Made by a program: the position numbers and the translations under genes. The notes beneath the pieces were generated by a model, which was given only the letters and a program-made list of their open reading frames with translations, had not been told where the DNA came from and did no database searches. This document shows, piece by piece, positions 1-5,921 of a stretch of DNA of 6,354 nucleotides. Origin of the DNA: Planctomycetaceae bacterium (lineage in GTDB: Bacteria; Planctomycetota; Planctomycetia; Planctomycetales; Planctomycetaceae); assembly GCA_020426065.1 (NCBI GenBank), contig JAGQQT010000243.1, forward strand, positions 1 through 6,354, written 5' to 3'. Every line of letters begins with the position of its first letter. Position 1 is the stretch's first letter.

Positions 1-142
1 TGAGGCCAGCATGACAAATTGTGGATGCAGGGCACGACGCATGGGATTTTCCACGAAAACCGTTGTTTCTGGGAGCTTCCCTGCGGCACGACATCAATTT
101 TGCACCCCGGAGGCAGTTGAGAACAGGGGAATTGTGCTTCGA

Positions 143-170
143 ATTTGACCTGGGCTCAGGTTCTTCAAAT
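143..170. repeat. Imperfect inverted repeat / hairpin
   Basis: ATTTG (143-147) pairs with CAAAT (166-170), and ACCTG (148-152) pairs with CAGGT (157-161). The loop is GGCT and a 4-base bulge, TCTT, sits on the 3' side. That gives ten base pairs in two blocks. No T-run follows on either strand, so it is not a standard intrinsic terminator. It lies about 80 bases upstream of the TATAAT box, so an operator or a structured upstream RNA is possible. It could also be chance. Confidence 0.35.
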
Positions 171-238
171 GGCAGGGTCAAAACATTCGTTATTGCACGC
201 CGAAATACGCGAGCGACATTCTTTAGCATAGGCGCCCG

Positions 239-244
239 TATAAT
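239..244 (+). promoter_or_regulatory. Candidate -10 box upstream of the PanB-like gene
   Basis: This is a perfect TATAAT. A good -35 is not visible: the nearest partial match is GCGACA at 213-218, with a long 20-base spacer. If used, transcription would begin near 251 and leave a leader of about 175 bases before the ATG at 426. The early transcript would carry the GAAA-loop mini-hairpin at 260-269. A single hexamer match in a 425-base gap is weak evidence on its own. Confidence 0.3.
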
Positions 245-425
245 CTGCTATTGTAGAAGGCCGAAAGGCAGGTTCGGGGCTGAAATTGGCCAGTATTCGG
301 TCGTGACGGATGAAATCAAGCGGCCGAGATGAGAGAATCCAATTGCATAACGCCGTGTTTTACGACCTTATTAGTTCGGCGGAGTCTTTAACCCTACACA
401 ACTCACTCAAACAAAAAGCCAAATC

Positions 426-1334
426 ATGAATCCAGACGGAACCCAATCCAATGAATTGCCATCCCGAGATGCGCACAAAAGAGGTTTGCAACGGACCATG
501 ACTCTTGGTGGCCAGTATGCAACACGTAATTACACCATCAAACACCTTCAAGACCTTAAGGGCAAAACGGTATTAACTGAGACCATGCCCTTCACGACCA
601 AGGAGGCTGCGGCGGCAGAAGCGGCGGGAATCGATACACTGAAGGTCAAGTTCGATCCCAAGAATCCTGCCAGTGCGATTGCGATCCGCAATGCAGCTCC
701 CCACACATTCATGACCTTCTGCATTGGCCTGACTAAGGTTGCGACAGTTGACGAAGCAGTCCGCGCCGGCTTTGACGCCATGGAAGCAGGTGCTGATGGA
801 ATTATGTGCCAATGGGGACCAGAATTCATTCGGGCTGTTTCTCTTGTTGGGATTCCTGTGGAAGCTCATGCTGGTTTGGTGCCGCGACTTTCCACCTGGA
901 CTGGCGGCCTGAAAGCAGTCGGAAAAACGATGGAAGAAGCAATCTGGATCTACAAACAAATACAGTCATTCGAGGAAGCAGGTGCCTGGGCGGTCGAAGT
1001 CGAAGTCATACCGGCCGAACTACTCAAGCAAATATCCAGTCGCACTCGCCTGGTAACATCATCGATTGGGGCAGGCAGTGGTGGTGACATTCAATTCATG
1101 TTTGCCGAAGACATTCTGGGCAATCACGCTCCTCCCTATCCACGGCATACCAAACAATATCGAGACCTCTTCAAGATGGAGCAGGCAATGCAGGCAGAAC
1201 GAATCGAAGGCTTTCGTGACTTTATCAAGGATGTCCAATGTGGGGGGTTTCCGGGTCCTGAGCATATTGTGAAAGCTCCTGACGGGCTGATCGAACAGTT
1301 TCTTGACGCCATCGCTGATGACCAGAGCCAGTGA
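426..1334 (+). CDS. PanB-like protein (ketopantoate hydroxymethyltransferase superfamily), divergent metal site
   Basis: This 302-residue cytoplasmic protein belongs to the PanB family, whose classical member transfers a hydroxymethyl group to 2-oxoisovalerate in pantothenate synthesis. The C-terminal two-thirds align well with E. coli PanB from memory: EAHAGLVP (146-153, with the conserved His148), EVEVIPAEL (191-199, where Glu193 matches the catalytic Glu181), SSIGAGSGGDIQ (212-223) and GGFPGPEH (273-280). The N-terminal half differs. The PanB signature around D-S-L-G is missing and this stretch is about 17 residues shorter. The positions of the Mg ligands Asp45, Asp84 and Glu114 and of substrate-binding Lys112 are not preserved; Lys112 and Glu114 align with Met127 and Gln129. 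The reaction may therefore not be pantothenate synthesis. The first 24 residues look unstructured. There is no clear ribosome binding site before ATG 426. An alternative start is Met25 at 498, with GAGG 13 bases upstream. Family membership is firm; the substrate is unknown. Confidence 0.85.
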   Translation: MNPDGTQSNELPSRDAHKRGLQRTMTLGGQYATRNYTIKHLQDLKGKTVLTETMPFTTKEAAAAEAAGIDTLKVKFDPKNPASAIAIRNAAPHTFMTFCIGLTKVATVDEAVRAGFDAMEAGADGIMCQWGPEFIRAVSLVGIPVEAHAGLVPRLSTWTGGLKAVGKTMEEAIWIYKQIQSFEEAGAWAVEVEVIPAELLKQISSRTRLVTSSIGAGSGGDIQFMFAEDILGNHAPPYPRHTKQYRDLFKMEQAMQAERIEGFRDFIKDVQCGGFPGPEHIVKAPDGLIEQFLDAIADDQSQ

Positions 1335-1602
1335 CTTACGCACTGCCAAACACCACATTTTTCGAGACATTGGAGATGAGTACTCGTTACCAGGGTCACA
1401 ATTCGTCGAAGGAATGCGGCAGGGAAGGTAATCGGGATCCCGCCTCTCTGCTGTCAAATGCGTCCAAGAGGAAAGAATTCTGCATCTCATACTGGACTCG
1501 ATACAAGGAGGCAGGTCAAATATGGTTGATGTAGAACTGGACGTCGCTCTCACCATTGACCAGATGAGGCCGAATGCGAAATTTCTCACCAGCGATAATT
1601 GA
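1318..1602 (+). pseudogene. Possible decayed or split small gene (one in-frame TAA)
   Basis: Starting from an ATG at 1318 that overlaps the last 17 bases of the PanB-like gene, one frame reads 37 codons to a TAA at 1429-1431. It then stays open for another 56 codons to a TGA at 1600-1602. The second part looks protein-like, with alternating hydrophobic and charged residues such as EERILHLILDSI and MVDVELDVALTIDQM. A 94-codon frame with a single stop in a supposed spacer is somewhat better than expected by chance but not decisive. I recognise no family. It may be a degraded gene, two tiny genes, or coincidence. Confidence 0.2.
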
Positions 1603-1664
1603 GTAGACTCCCCTGCCCCTCTGGGACTTTTTGCTCCCAATTTGCAACCAGATTTAGGAACGTG
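1335..1664. other. Gap between PanB-like and amidohydrolase genes
   Basis: This 330-base gap holds no full-sized gene. It contains the low-confidence reading frames listed separately (1318-1602 and 1522-1602). A GATAAT hexamer at 1594-1599 could serve as a -10 for the downstream gene, but it has no matching -35. A T-run at 1629-1633 follows only a 3-4 bp C/G stem and makes a poor terminator. I see no repeats, tRNA or mobile-element ends. Confidence 0.5.
1522..1602 (+). CDS. Small ORF (26 aa) behind a strong ribosome binding site
   Basis: AAGGAGG at 1505-1511 is the best Shine-Dalgarno match in the window, and it sits 10 bases before an ATG. The ORF encodes 26 residues beginning MVDVELDVALTIDQM, acidic and hydrophobic in its first half, ending at TGA 1600-1602. 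There is no membrane segment or known motif. Its stop lies 62 bases before the ATG of the secreted amidohydrolase, so it could be a leader peptide or a real microprotein. It could also be the tail of the decayed frame starting at 1318. No function is proposed. Confidence 0.25.
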   Translation: MVDVELDVALTIDQMRPNAKFLTSDN

Positions 1665-2630
1665 ATGCATCGCTTTCAGTTTAATTATGCTCTGTTTTTC
1701 TTGGTTTTGACGGTTTGCCTTTTGGGGACGTCACAACTGGTGGGAGCACCGCCCAAAACAGTGAAGATAGAGCCGGTCAAGCATCTGATTGACACGCACA
1801 TTCACCTCTATGACACAACTCGCGGTGTGGAATTTACCTGGCCGCCCAAAGAGGACGCTGTGCTTTACAAGCCGCATTTACCGGCCGAATACTCGAAAGT
1901 TGCAAAAGCAGCTGGCGTTACGGGTGTGGTCGTCGTCGAAGCGAGTCTGAATTACGAGGACAACCGCTGGGTGTTGGATTTGGTCGAGGACGACAGTTTT
2001 TATGTCGGTCTAGTTGCGAATATTGATGTCTCCAGCGAAGACTTTGAACAACGATTGCTCAAGCTTAAAGGCGACAAACGGTTAGTTGGCATCAGACCAC
2101 GGAGTCGCGAGCCCATCAACTACTCTGACGAGCGTGTTCTGGCCAATCTGCGAATTCTTGCACAAAACAATTTGACGATGGATTACCTGACCAATGGCGG
2201 CGGCATTCCCGGCATTCAGGCCATCGACCGAGTTGCCAGAGAGATTCCGAGTCTTCGTATCGTCGTGAACCATTGCCTCGGATACAATTTCGATGGGAAT
2301 GCTCCCAGCGAGGGGTGGATTGCAGCTGTCAAACATCTTGCTGAGAACAGGAATGTCTCCTGTAAAATATCTGGCCTGTATCAACGTTCTGTACCTCAAC
2401 CTGCGCCACAAGACATCTCCCACTACGAGAGTGTTCTCTCTGTCTTGTGGGATATTTTCGGCAAAGACCGGCTCATCTACGGCAGCAACTGGCCCGTGAC
2501 AAAGCACACCGGATCGTATGCAAGCTTTGTAAATCTGGTGGATCAGTTCATCAGCAATAAAGGCCAGGATGCGCGTGAACATTTCTACTGGATAAACGCT
2601 GCGACTGCATATCGTCTACCACTCGAATGA
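1665..2630 (+). CDS. Secreted amidohydrolase family protein (COG3618, lactonase-like)
   Basis: This 321-residue protein carries a Sec signal peptide (hydrophobic stretch about 8-22, likely cleavage after LVGA at 25-28) and should act in the periplasm. The rest is a TIM-barrel metal-dependent hydrolase of the amidohydrolase_2 type. DTHIHLYD (43-50) supplies the first-strand His45 and His47 metal motif, VVVVEA (88-93) is the second conserved strand, LVGIRP is at 140-145, VVNHCLGYN (200-208) carries His203, and YGSNWPV (272-278) is the last-strand motif. Relatives include L-rhamnonolactonase and L-fuconolactonase type enzymes, so hydrolysis of a sugar lactone or similar ester is plausible; the substrate is unknown. 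The last-strand motif has Asn275 where many relatives have a metal-binding Asp. The ATG at 1665 is preferred because the signal peptide starts there, with AGGAA at 1656-1660. A TTG at 1599 would add 22 residues before it and is less likely. Confidence 0.88.
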   Translation: MHRFQFNYALFFLVLTVCLLGTSQLVGAPPKTVKIEPVKHLIDTHIHLYDTTRGVEFTWPPKEDAVLYKPHLPAEYSKVAKAAGVTGVVVVEASLNYEDNRWVLDLVEDDSFYVGLVANIDVSSEDFEQRLLKLKGDKRLVGIRPRSREPINYSDERVLANLRILAQNNLTMDYLTNGGGIPGIQAIDRVAREIPSLRIVVNHCLGYNFDGNAPSEGWIAAVKHLAENRNVSCKISGLYQRSVPQPAPQDISHYESVLSVLWDIFGKDRLIYGSNWPVTKHTGSYASFVNLVDQFISNKGQDAREHFYWINAATAYRLPLE

Positions 2631-2689
2631 AGGTTTAAAAGCGTCTGCGGAAGCGGTTGCGCTGTCAGTCTCACGTTGGCTCAGGCAAT

Positions 2690-2714
2690 TCTCGTATTGA
2701 CGAGATTATTTATT
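2690..2714 (+). terminator. Weak candidate terminator after the amidohydrolase gene
   Basis: TCTCGT (2690-2695) pairs with ACGAGA (2700-2705) around the loop ATTG. An AT-rich tail of T and A bases at 2706-2714 follows. The stem is only six pairs and the tail is interrupted by A, so termination efficiency is doubtful. It lies 60 bases after the stop at 2630, a sensible place for the end of a transcript. Confidence 0.3.
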
Positions 2715-2925
2715 GGGAGCAGATTATTCGGACGGTCCACCTTCGAACCCTGAGGGGCAGGCACGACGAAAGCTCTTCTGCCCGGTCATGCGGCAGCTTA
2801 TCTGCATCCAGACTGATTCCCGATTAACTTTCACATTGCTTGATATCTCCTTTCATTCACCTCGGCCGAAGCCTGGGCTGCCACCTCAACAAGTGTTGGA
2901 TAGAAAAACACGGGTGGAGAGTGAT

Positions 2926-2958
2926 TTGGGGGTCATTGGGGGAGGTTTTTGCTATACT
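2926..2958 (+). promoter_or_regulatory. Extended -10 promoter with tandem G-rich repeat
   Basis: TGCTATACT at 2950-2958 is an extended -10: a TG dinucleotide one base before TATACT (2953-2958, five of six matches to consensus). Just upstream, TTGGGGG occurs twice, at 2926-2932 and 2936-2942. The copies are exactly 10 bases apart, about one helical turn, and cover the region where a -35 would lie. No ordinary TTGACA-like -35 is present at 16-18 bases, so an activator bound to the repeats, or extended -10 recognition alone, may direct the polymerase. The start site would be near 2965, giving a leader of about 120 bases before the ATG at 3086. Confidence 0.42.
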
Positions 2959-2967
2959 TAGCTGAAG

Positions 2968-3051
2968 ATGCCTCACCACCAGCAGGTTCGCCTCCTTCCC
3001 AGTGTGGCAGTTCCGTTTCTCCGTACGACAATTCGGTTCCCCGAGACGTAG
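2968..3051 (+). CDS. Possible leader peptide ORF (27 aa)
   Basis: An ATG lies only 10 bases after the -10 box, so a transcript starting near 2965 would carry this ORF almost without a leader. It encodes 27 residues, starting MPHHQQVRLLPSVAV, and ends with TAG at 3049-3051, 34 bases before the start of the next gene. It has no ribosome binding site. No function is recognised, and chance is the default explanation. If translated, it could influence initiation at the downstream gene, which itself lacks a Shine-Dalgarno sequence. Confidence 0.18.
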   Translation: MPHHQQVRLLPSVAVPFLRTTIRFPET

Positions 3052-3085
3052 CTGCACACTGCTAACTCACTTGGTTCGTCGCGTT

Positions 3086-5869
3086 ATGCCTATTCATTCA
3101 GGAAAGCTGCATTTGCTGTTCTGGCTGGTTCTGGCCAGTGCCTTCGGCCTGCCAGCTGATGTCAACCACGCTGATGAGCAAGCCAAGCCAGCAGTTGACA
3201 ACTCTGGAGCCGCGTTTCAGAACGCGGATGAACGTCAAAGTCTTGATGAGCTCAAGCAGTCTGGCCTGCAACGATCGCGTTTTAATACCGTTGTAAACGA
3301 TACCCCCGAAGGAAAACCGGCCGACGCTCGTCTGCAGATGAATCTCACTGAATTCGCATCATCGATTAAGCCACTTCTGAACCGACACTGCGTTGATTGC
3401 CATGGAGCTGAACTTACCGAAGGAAACATCCGGATCGATACGCTCAACCCGGATTTGTACCGCGGAGGAGATACCGATTGGTGGGTTGAGATCTTTGCCG
3501 TGGTCACCAAAGGCGAAATGCCACCTCCTGACGAATCTGAACTCAGCAAAGCGGAACGACAACAAATTGTCGAATGGTTGTCGACAGAACTTCAGACGGC
3601 ATCCAGGTTGCGTCGAAATGCAGTTTCTCAATCGTCTTTCCGCCGGTTGACACGCTACGAGTACAACTATGCATTGCAGGACTTGCTGGGATTACCCTGG
3701 GATTTTGCGAAAGATTTGCCGCCAGAGCCTCACACGGAAGAAGGTTTCGAAAACAGCGCGGAATTACTGCATCTGTCGACTTCACAATTCGAGACATACC
3801 ACCGTCTGGCACGGCAGGCATTGACACGCGCCACTGTCAGGGGAAATCGTCCACTGACGCTGCGATGGGGTATCTCGATGCAGGAAGCGGCCGCACGCGA
3901 ATGGCCGAAGCTGGATACACAGTTGCAAAAGGCGAAGAACGACTTGGCGAACGACCCGGAGAAGTTGGAGGCAGAACTCGCTCGACTGGAGGCGAGTTTC
4001 CGTCAACCACACAAGAAAACTTACTACAAGGAGTTGTCATCCGGGCGTATTGCTCCTGCGCATTGGGAGTATTACGGTGCCAGGTACGCTTTTCTTCCAT
4101 TGGACGGCGTACCTCAGATGCCTGCCGAAACGGATTATGTTGCCGTGTTGCCAGCGGGGCTTAATCAGAACCTGGTGCTGGAACTGGGAAACCAACTCCC
4201 TGATGAAGGCATCATGCGAGTGACGGCAAGGGTCTCGCGAATTCAGTCTGACGCTGCGGGCTTTCCCAGTATTCGGCTATTATTCGGCTGGCAAGCCAGC
4301 AATGAAGGACGCGCTTTGTTGCCAGTCAGTAAGGAGGACATCCCTGTCACGGCTAATCCTGGCGATTGGCAGATAGTCACCTGGGACGTCCCGCTTGGTG
4401 AAATCTATCCTCGCAACACAGTACGAAAAACATCGCCGATGGGGGCTACGCCAAGCCCATCGGAATACATTCGGATTGCGAACAGTTCTGCATCCAGCCA
4501 TGCAATTCAGATCGACTATGTCACAGTCGAAGCTCCTTATCATGAGGAATGGCCACCGGCATCTCACCGAGAGATTTTCTTTGCCAGTCAGCATGCAGAC
4601 AACGAATCAGACTCTGCCAGGGAGATCGTCGAAAACTTCATGCTGCGGGCATGGCGGCGACCTCTAACAGTGCATGAGGTCGATCGAAAAATGAAACTGT
4701 TTGCAGCGATGCGGCCAGAGTGTGAATCATTTGAAGAAGCGGTGATCGAAGTCCTCGCCACCGTTCTCTCCTCGCCGCAGTTCATTTACGTGGCGAACAT
4801 GCCAGCGGATACAACCAGCGCTGCAACAACGGGCTCCAGTCCCTACGATGGACAGCAACAACATCGCGATTACGAACTCGCCACGCGCCTTTCACTTTTC
4901 CTGTGGTGCAGTTTACCGGATGCCGAGTTGCTGAAACTGGCCAATAGCGGCCAACTGAAAAAGCCCGATGTACTGGCGAGTCAGGTGGATCGCATGTTGT
5001 CCGATCCGCGCAGCAATCGACTTGCAGAACAGTTTGTGCACCAATGGCTGAACCTGGAACTATTGGAATTTGTGAACTTCAAGCGTCAAGGCGGAGGTGT
5101 TGATCCCTTGCTGAAAGAGGCCATGCAGCAGGAACCAGTGGAGCTGTTTGCTGAAGTCCTCCAGAAGAATGGCAGTGTACTTGACTTTGTCCACGCTGAT
5201 TACGCAATGGTTAACGAGCGATTGGCAAAACACTACGGGCTGGCTGGCGTTTACGGTAACGAATTCCGACGCGTTCCGCTGGACGGCGGATTCCAACGGG
5301 GGGGATTGCTGACTCAGGCGGGAACGTTGTCAATGAACTCGGACTGGCCAGATTCGCATCCACTCAAACGGGCGATATGGCTGTTGGAGCGATTATTAAA
5401 TGATCCTCCCCCGCCCCCTCCTCCAGCGGTTCCACAAATCGATCTGGCCGATCCGGAGATCGCCAAAATGACATTGAAGGAGCGGATCGAGAACCATCGC
5501 AACCATGCTGCCTGCAATTCCTGTCACGCAAAAATTGACCCTTGGGGAATTGCATTTGAGAACTATGACGCGTTGGGACGGTGGCGTGTTCAGGTCAACG
5601 GAAAGCCTGTGGATGCATCGAGTGAGCTGTTCAACCATCAGAAGCTGAATGGAATGGAGGGGCTCAAGCGTCACATTCTGGAAGCAAGGCAGGACCAGTT
5701 TGTCGAGGCAATTGTCCACAAGCTGACAACCTATGCCCTGGGTCGTTCGCTTCAATTCGAGGACCGTGCGGCGATTGAAGCGATCACGGCCGAGGTGCGT
5801 CAAAATGGAGATGGATTGAAAACGATGGTACTTGCCATTGTAAAAAGTGAGTTATTCCAATCAGAATAA
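3086..5869 (+). CDS. Secreted cytochrome-like DUF1592/DUF1588 domain protein (planctomycete type)
   Basis: This 927-residue exported protein has a signal peptide (hydrophobic 9-22, probable cleavage after LPA at 22-24). Domains in order: a planctomycete cytochrome c domain (PSCyt1-like, about 90-170) with heme motif CVDCH at 102-106 and candidate ligand Met145 in GEMPPP; DUF1587 (about 184-250, FRRLTRYEYNYALQDLLGL); an insert with a charged, probably helical stretch at 265-305; a beta-rich, carbohydrate-binding-like segment at 350-485; DUF1595 (about 508-570); DUF1592 (about 594-720); DUF1588 (about 730-835) with a seven-proline run at 774-780 and a second CxxCH, CNSCH, at 810-814; and DUF1585 (about 850-922). 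The two CxxCH motifs suggest two c-type hemes and an electron-transfer or oxidoreductase role outside the cytoplasm. The family's biochemical function is not established. ATG 3086 is chosen because the signal peptide begins there; a GTG at 3002 would add 28 unlikely residues. No Shine-Dalgarno is visible. The downstream DUF1552 gene is its usual partner. Confidence 0.92.
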   Translation: MPIHSGKLHLLFWLVLASAFGLPADVNHADEQAKPAVDNSGAAFQNADERQSLDELKQSGLQRSRFNTVVNDTPEGKPADARLQMNLTEFASSIKPLLNRHCVDCHGAELTEGNIRIDTLNPDLYRGGDTDWWVEIFAVVTKGEMPPPDESELSKAERQQIVEWLSTELQTASRLRRNAVSQSSFRRLTRYEYNYALQDLLGLPWDFAKDLPPEPHTEEGFENSAELLHLSTSQFETYHRLARQALTRATVRGNRPLTLRWGISMQEAAAREWPKLDTQLQKAKNDLANDPEKLEAELARLEASFRQPHKKTYYKELSSGRIAPAHWEYYGARYAFLPLDGVPQMPAETDYVAVLPAGLNQNLVLELGNQLPDEGIMRVTARVSRIQSDAAGFPSIRLLFGWQASNEGRALLPVSKEDIPVTANPGDWQIVTWDVPLGEIYPRNTVRKTSPMGATPSPSEYIRIANSSASSHAIQIDYVTVEAPYHEEWPPASHREIFFASQHADNESDSAREIVENFMLRAWRRPLTVHEVDRKMKLFAAMRPECESFEEAVIEVLATVLSSPQFIYVANMPADTTSAATTGSSPYDGQQQHRDYELATRLSLFLWCSLPDAELLKLANSGQLKKPDVLASQVDRMLSDPRSNRLAEQFVHQWLNLELLEFVNFKRQGGGVDPLLKEAMQQEPVELFAEVLQKNGSVLDFVHADYAMVNERLAKHYGLAGVYGNEFRRVPLDGGFQRGGLLTQAGTLSMNSDWPDSHPLKRAIWLLERLLNDPPPPPPPAVPQIDLADPEIAKMTLKERIENHRNHAACNSCHAKIDPWGIAFENYDALGRWRVQVNGKPVDASSELFNHQKLNGMEGLKRHILEARQDQFVEAIVHKLTTYALGRSLQFEDRAAIEAITAEVRQNGDGLKTMVLAIVKSELFQSE

Positions 5870-5908
5870 AACATTCACTGAGTGCCGGCTGGGCAGACGC
5901 AGCAACGT

Positions 5909-5912
5909 GGAG
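5909..5912 (+). promoter_or_regulatory. Ribosome binding site of the DUF1552 gene
   Basis: GGAG lies nine bases before ATG 5922, which is ideal spacing. It favours that start over the in-frame ATG at 5934, which would be 21 bases away. The 52-base spacer from the upstream stop contains no terminator-like hairpin, so the two genes are probably cotranscribed. Confidence 0.6.
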
Positions 5913-5921
5913 AAAAAAGAG

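Larger units (their letters stand above)
1..425. other. Intergenic/leader region with no convincing gene
   Basis: I find no credible protein gene here. The longest open frame (21-332, + strand) lacks an ATG start and a ribosome binding site, and its translation is rich in Arg and Phe with no recognisable domain or secondary-structure pattern. The region holds an inverted repeat at 143-170, a consensus TATAAT at 239-244, and a 3-bp GAAA-tetraloop hairpin at 260-269. The most economical reading is a long promoter and untranslated leader for the gene starting at 426. The first three bases, TGA, could be the stop of an upstream gene, but this cannot be tested from the window. Confidence 0.5.
2631..3085. 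other. Intergenic region before the DUF1592-type gene
   Basis: This 455-base spacer has no convincing full gene. The open frame 2713-2961 starts without ATG and has low-complexity, unrecognisable sequence. The right third carries the regulatory elements listed separately: a G-rich direct repeat, an extended -10 and a leader ORF. Positions 2706-2900 show nothing I can name. The separation supports independent transcription of the two gene blocks. Confidence 0.5.

Noticed and set aside
21..332. 103-codon open frame on the + strand
   Set aside because: It has no ATG start, no ribosome binding site and no recognisable domain; the composition looks like translated non-coding DNA.
1594..1599. GATAAT as a promoter for the amidohydrolase
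   Set aside because: There is no -35 at a workable distance; the nearest TTGACC (1556-1561) is 32 bases away.
1606..1633. C-rich stretch and T-run as a terminator after the PanB-like gene
   Set aside because: The stem is only 3-4 pairs, and the site lies just upstream of the next start codon.
1599..1664. Upstream TTG start for the amidohydrolase, overlapping the stop of the small ORF
   Set aside because: It would place 22 extra residues before a well-formed signal peptide, and TTG is a rare start. ATG 1665 explains the protein better.
1059..1670. 203-codon open frame on the - strand
   Set aside because: More than a third of it is antisense to the well-supported PanB-like gene. The sequence is rich in Ser, Arg and Cys with no domain.
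2738..2756. tRNA T-loop-like TTCGAAC
   Set aside because: The flanking bases cannot form the 5-bp T stem on either strand, and no acceptor or anticodon arm is present.
2713..2961. 82-codon open frame on the + strand
   Set aside because: It starts with TTG, has no ribosome binding site and no recognisable protein pattern, and it runs through the promoter region.
3002..3085. Upstream GTG start for the DUF1592-type protein
   Set aside because: It would add 28 Arg-rich residues before the signal peptide, with no ribosome binding site. ATG 3086 fits export.
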